64,000 bases of DNA from Ananas comosus (Eukaryota; Streptophyta; Magnoliopsida; Poales; Bromeliaceae). This document shows, one piece after another, positions 61,101 to 64,000 of this stretch. The stretch covers positions 3,652,773-3,716,772 of the forward strand of contig NC_033645.1 of NCBI RefSeq assembly GCF_001540865.1. Direction: 5' to 3'. Numbering within the stretch: the stretch's first letter is position 1; every line of letters starts with the position of its first letter. The notes below the pieces were generated by a model, which saw only the letters and a list, made by a program, of their open reading frames with translations, had not been told where the DNA came from and made no database searches. Made by a program: the position numbers and the translations under genes.

Positions 61101-63461
61101 GATAGAAAGTTCGGAAGAGTGAAAGGAAGGGTTATTTCTAGTAAAAGAAAGGTAGGCTATCATGTTATGTTCTCATTTGATTGGATATGCTGTTGTTTTC
61201 TTTTTCCTTTGTAGAGACTGTTGAAAAAATCTTTTTTTTCTTGCACCTATGAAAAGTGAGGATATACTGTGCCAAAGAAAATAAATTTTTAATACCAAAG
61301 TGTGTTAGCACACAGGTATTGTGTCAACGGCATATATCGGCACGGCATGGCAGCATGTTATAGTGTGCTGGCCAGTGATCAGCCCAACTCCATTAATTAG
61401 ATCCTTGTCTTATCCAATAGGTGCCTATTTAGCCTAGCCCAGCTTTTCAAGCAACTTCTTTGCTTTGCGAAGTAGTAGCTAAGCTTAGACATTTAGCAAA
61501 CGAGAGCCCAAGAACCCAGGAGCTTTCCTGTGGGAGAGGGTTAGATGAACTCAATTTTGAACCTTCTAACTGCAGCTAGAATCTGTTCAAGATTTTAGTG
61601 AATAAGCTATTGGTACTCCAGCTCTCTACTAAACTAGCTCTTCTGCTAAGGCTCCACCAAAGCAAACAGTCCCAAGGTTTTTCAGGCGAATTTGCACAAC
61701 CAGAAATTTCGTTCTTTCAACAGACTTTGCTAAGGAAGTAGTTTTAGTTGATCCACGATCTGGGAACCAAAAAAAAAAAAAGGAAAAAAGGAAATCTGTA
61801 CCAAGAAGGAACCTTGCTTTGGCTCCCTGAAACGTATAGTCCCTATTTATCAAGCTTCTCCCATAAAGACTACTGCAATAGATAACCATTATTCAATATC
61901 TAATGTGTTACTGTTGTTTAGGTCAGTCCCACTTCTGCTTCTGAATTATCTGTCTCTATCTTCCCTGCTTCTTTTTTGTTCATGACTTCTGTAATTTAGT
62001 ATTATTTTTCTTTGAGTTGAATGCAAGCTGTACTTCTCTTTATAGTTAATATAAAAATTAATAGAGTGCTAAAAACTAACGTATCCCTTAGATACGGACA
62101 GGAAATCTCATGGCACAGGATCGATGACCTTCAGCCAGCTGGTGATGATGCAATATCACGTGGAGTGAATGGCTTAAAGCTATACATGGTTGCTCCATTT
62201 CTAACGTCAGTGACTGTTAGACTTCTAGTTCGTAAAAATTATACTGCTGAAATTTCATTGTTTTGGGTATCTTACTTCCCCCTTTTTATTGACTTCGGCT
62301 TTTAGAGCTTTAAAAGCATGGATTGCAGCACATCATCCCACACTGGTTCAGAAGTTAGATTCTTCTGTCAGAGGTTTGTACCTTCATTCTTTCTCATTCT
62401 TGAGTGGTGAAAGCGAAAGAAGTAGTTCAGTTGTTTATAAAAGATACTATTGAGGATTTCAATGGTCTAATGGTGAACTATTGCACGAATGCTGCAACTT
62501 GCCCTACACTATTTATTTTGCATAGGGAATCTTACTATCAGCTTGGAAATTTATAGGGTCATATGACTAAATCAATTATTTACGTAAAAAGCCATTCCTA
62601 AATGCAATTCCCAGATGGGTGAAGTAGCTAATGGATCTTTTTGTGATAACTAGCATCAAGGACGTTAAGTATACTTTGTATCCACTTGTGAGAAATGGAA
62701 TAATTGAGTGGAAGATCATTTTTGGTGAAATTCAATAAAGTTGGCAGGTACAATGGTGCTTAACACAAAATTGTAATCATGTTCCTTTTCCTTGTGATAG
62801 AACTGCTGCAATTTTAGCAAGCCTTCCGAACTATAGGTTTTCAGATGAAGCCAATTTCAGATTATAGATTCTTTAGGTATGTGAAATTGAGGAGAGATGT
62901 TCGCAGACAATCCAAATATACCGATTTTGTATGCGATGTAACACCAGTTATGAGACAAAATTGGCCTATACTGCTCATATTATGCTCAACCCAAGTGCAA
63001 CTGAGTAGGTCAAAGCATCACTCTTTCAATGGGGTAAAATAAAAGTTTTGACCTAGACTCAGCAAAGTTTGCATGAGCTTGCATATCAAGGTAGTACACC
63101 GGCTATTACATCTAACTGCTTGTGTAGAGATCAACTTATGAATCAGATTGCAACTGCTGGAGTTTCTCCAACTGGCCTCTACAATGGAGTTTTGCTCATT
63201 AGTCATGTTCTTTCTATAATCTCTATGTTCTACTTTCAAATGTGATTGCACTGGTAGTTACTGTTCTGGAATTGGCCAGGCACATCAGAGTCGAAGGCGA
63301 AGAATTCATTGGGAGGTGCAGTACTTTCAGAGAATTCATTGGTAGGAATGGGATCTGAACCTCGAAACGACGACACTGGTCCTGGTAAAAGCTTCAGAAA
63401 CTTCAGGTTTGATGTAGCCAGCATCTTACAGTCCGTGGAACATGTCTTCTCTGCCATTTAA
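55112..63461 (+). CDS. DCP2: mRNA-decapping enzyme subunit 2 (Nudix hydrolase)
   Basis: Removes the m7G cap from mRNA in cytoplasmic P-bodies, working with DCP1 and VCS. Exons: 55112-55191, 55316-55467, 56434-56561, 58692-58790, 60174-60326, 62102-62205, 62306-62373, 63280-63461. Phases close: 321 aa. The start lies in gccATGgc (MAGPSRGSS). Box A domain: [32 protein letters not shown] (17-100). The Nudix fold begins near 100 ([15 protein letters not shown]). The Nudix box is 138-160: G138, E144, then REVLEETGF (152-160), matching GX5EX7REUXEEXGU with all acidic metal ligands; an intron splits it between E153 and V154. Box B region: [14 protein letters not shown]. The C-terminus ends with the plant motif [10 protein letters not shown]. 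The tail is shorter than in Arabidopsis (about 373 aa). Confidence 0.96.
56908..57650. mobile_element. Inverted-repeat element in DCP2 intron 3
   Basis: Left end gaacttcaaaaaggccccct and right end aggggggctttctgaagttt are inverted copies. Both are followed inward by 'tagcac'-type blocks. This resembles the ends of the MITE at 29263-29621 (aacttcagatacc...cctgtggttt). The interior holds repeated gcggtgaatgatttaccgc words. Target duplication not resolved. Confidence 0.55.
57238..57455. repeat. Cluster of gcggtgaatcattt-type direct and inverted repeats
   Basis: At least five copies of a roughly 20-bp word in both orientations, e.g. aaatcattcaccgctttt (57284), agcggtgaatgatttaccgc (57386) and tagaaagcggtgattcattt (57409), separated by catttagaaagc. 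It can form several alternative hairpins. Confidence 0.7.
59299..59451 (+). mobile_element. Complete SINE copy A (tRNA-derived) in DCP2 intron 4
   Basis: 153 bp flanked by a perfect 11-bp duplication ATTTGTAACTA (59288-59298 and 59452-59462). The head ccgaccgtccctagaacaag, box B core gttcgaatcc (59356-59365), a tagctaagtttatttctaaa body and a gtgctacctatctctcaaaaaa tail define the family. The internal box B indicates a tRNA-like Pol III promoter; a box A match is weaker. Confidence 0.9.
59531..59705. mobile_element. gtgcc-rich element in DCP2 intron 4
   Basis: Starts aaggattgtcgtgccattgg, a near-exact counterpart of the right end of the 48184-49745 element (ccagtggcacaacaatcctt). It ends near tgccagcagcacagagatcc. 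Target duplication unclear, so the right edge is approximate. Confidence 0.5.
60540..60889. mobile_element. Tourist-like MITE in DCP2 intron 5, TTA target duplication
   Basis: 350 bp with ends GGCTTGTTTGGTTCA and TTGAACCAAACAGCCCC, flanked by TTA (60537-60539 and 60890-60892). Same family as 6241-6573 in opposite orientation. Non-autonomous. Confidence 0.85.
61290..61385. mobile_element. Fragment of the gtgcc/ggcac element family in DCP2 intron 5
   Basis: Contains cggcatatatcggcacggca and agtgtgctggccagtgatc. No clear ends. Confidence 0.3.
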
Positions 63462-64000
63462 CATTGCATGTTGCAATATGTTTTTTTTGATGTAGACTAG
63501 GGCTTGACTATAATACTGTGTCTGTTAGTATGTAAGTGTGATCATAAAAGAGGATTTTATGGTGTTAGAAATCCCTCCCTCCCTCTCTCTCAATTTACTG
63601 CATGTTCAGACTTCAGACGCTCCCCTCCCTTTTTTTTTTTTCTTTTTGCTTTTTTCAACTTCCTACTGCTGCTTCTTGGTATTCGTTTTACTACTAGTCT
63701 TAGTCGGAGAAGGTTACTTGATGGGAAAAAAAGAAAAGAAAAAGGAAAAGAAGTTGCAAGCTTTTTCTTGAGGCATTTTTCAGCTGAGCTTCTGAGATTT
63801 GAGGATTTGTTAGTACAGGGATAGTGTGCTGCAGGTGTGCCGCTGGTGAATATCTACTGCTTGGTGGTGAAAATAATATGTTGCAATTGGAAACTTTCAA
63901 TGTGGATCCATAATGGAGTAATATTCTCAGCCAATGATTGAAATATTATTTGTGCCTACAACTTGTTACGTTAGTGCATGAAACATTCAAGGTTCTGTTG
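63462..64000 (+). other. DCP2 3' UTR and downstream sequence
   Basis: Starts after the TAA at 63459-63461. It is AT-rich with a CCCTCC/CT run (63574-63590) and a T-tract. No exon or signal of a further gene was recognised before the window ends. The polyadenylation site is not resolved. Confidence 0.5.

Overview
This window is nuclear plant DNA, most likely from a commelinid monocot. Pineapple-like is only a guess from gene structure, repeat style and base composition; no marker here fixes the species. Five multi-exon protein-coding genes were rebuilt by splice-site and phase matching. All have GT-AG introns and every exon phase closes: a tyrosylprotein sulfotransferase (TPST, minus, 481-7928), a subfamily I GATA zinc-finger factor (minus, 10180-12684), a SUVR5-type C2H2/SET histone methyltransferase (minus, 27539-35546), a SAPS-domain PP6 regulatory subunit (minus, 38981-53354) and the mRNA-decapping enzyme DCP2 (plus, 55112-63461).

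Layout: 0-8.6 kb holds TPST with its intronic MITEs and leader. 8.6-9.6 kb is a short spacer. 9.6-14.8 kb is the GATA gene with a probable 1.7 kb leader intron. From 14.8 to about 26.8 kb there is a gene-poor interval of microsatellites, tRNA-derived SINE copies and fold-back elements. 27.1-37 kb is SUVR5, whose leader carries two upstream ORFs and a hAT-type element in the leader intron. 38.6-53.4 kb is the SAPS gene, 19 coding exons, with a nested pair of hAT-type elements in one intron. 53.4-55.1 kb is a divergent intergenic region (SAPS and DCP2 are head to head) filled by two fold-back elements. 55.1-63.5 kb is DCP2, with a MITE, a SINE and other repeats in its introns.

The five genes have unrelated jobs (Golgi peptide sulfation, transcription, heterochromatin, phosphatase regulation, mRNA decay) and there is no sign of a gene cluster. 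I saw no operon, CRISPR, phage or bacterial content. The most unusual material is in the repeats: a family of long fold-back elements that share an outer terminal motif, carry a different private hairpin just inside it, and sit in or beside TA runs; and several non-autonomous elements whose boundaries and target-site duplications can be read directly. No transposase was recognised, so their mobilising enzymes must lie elsewhere.
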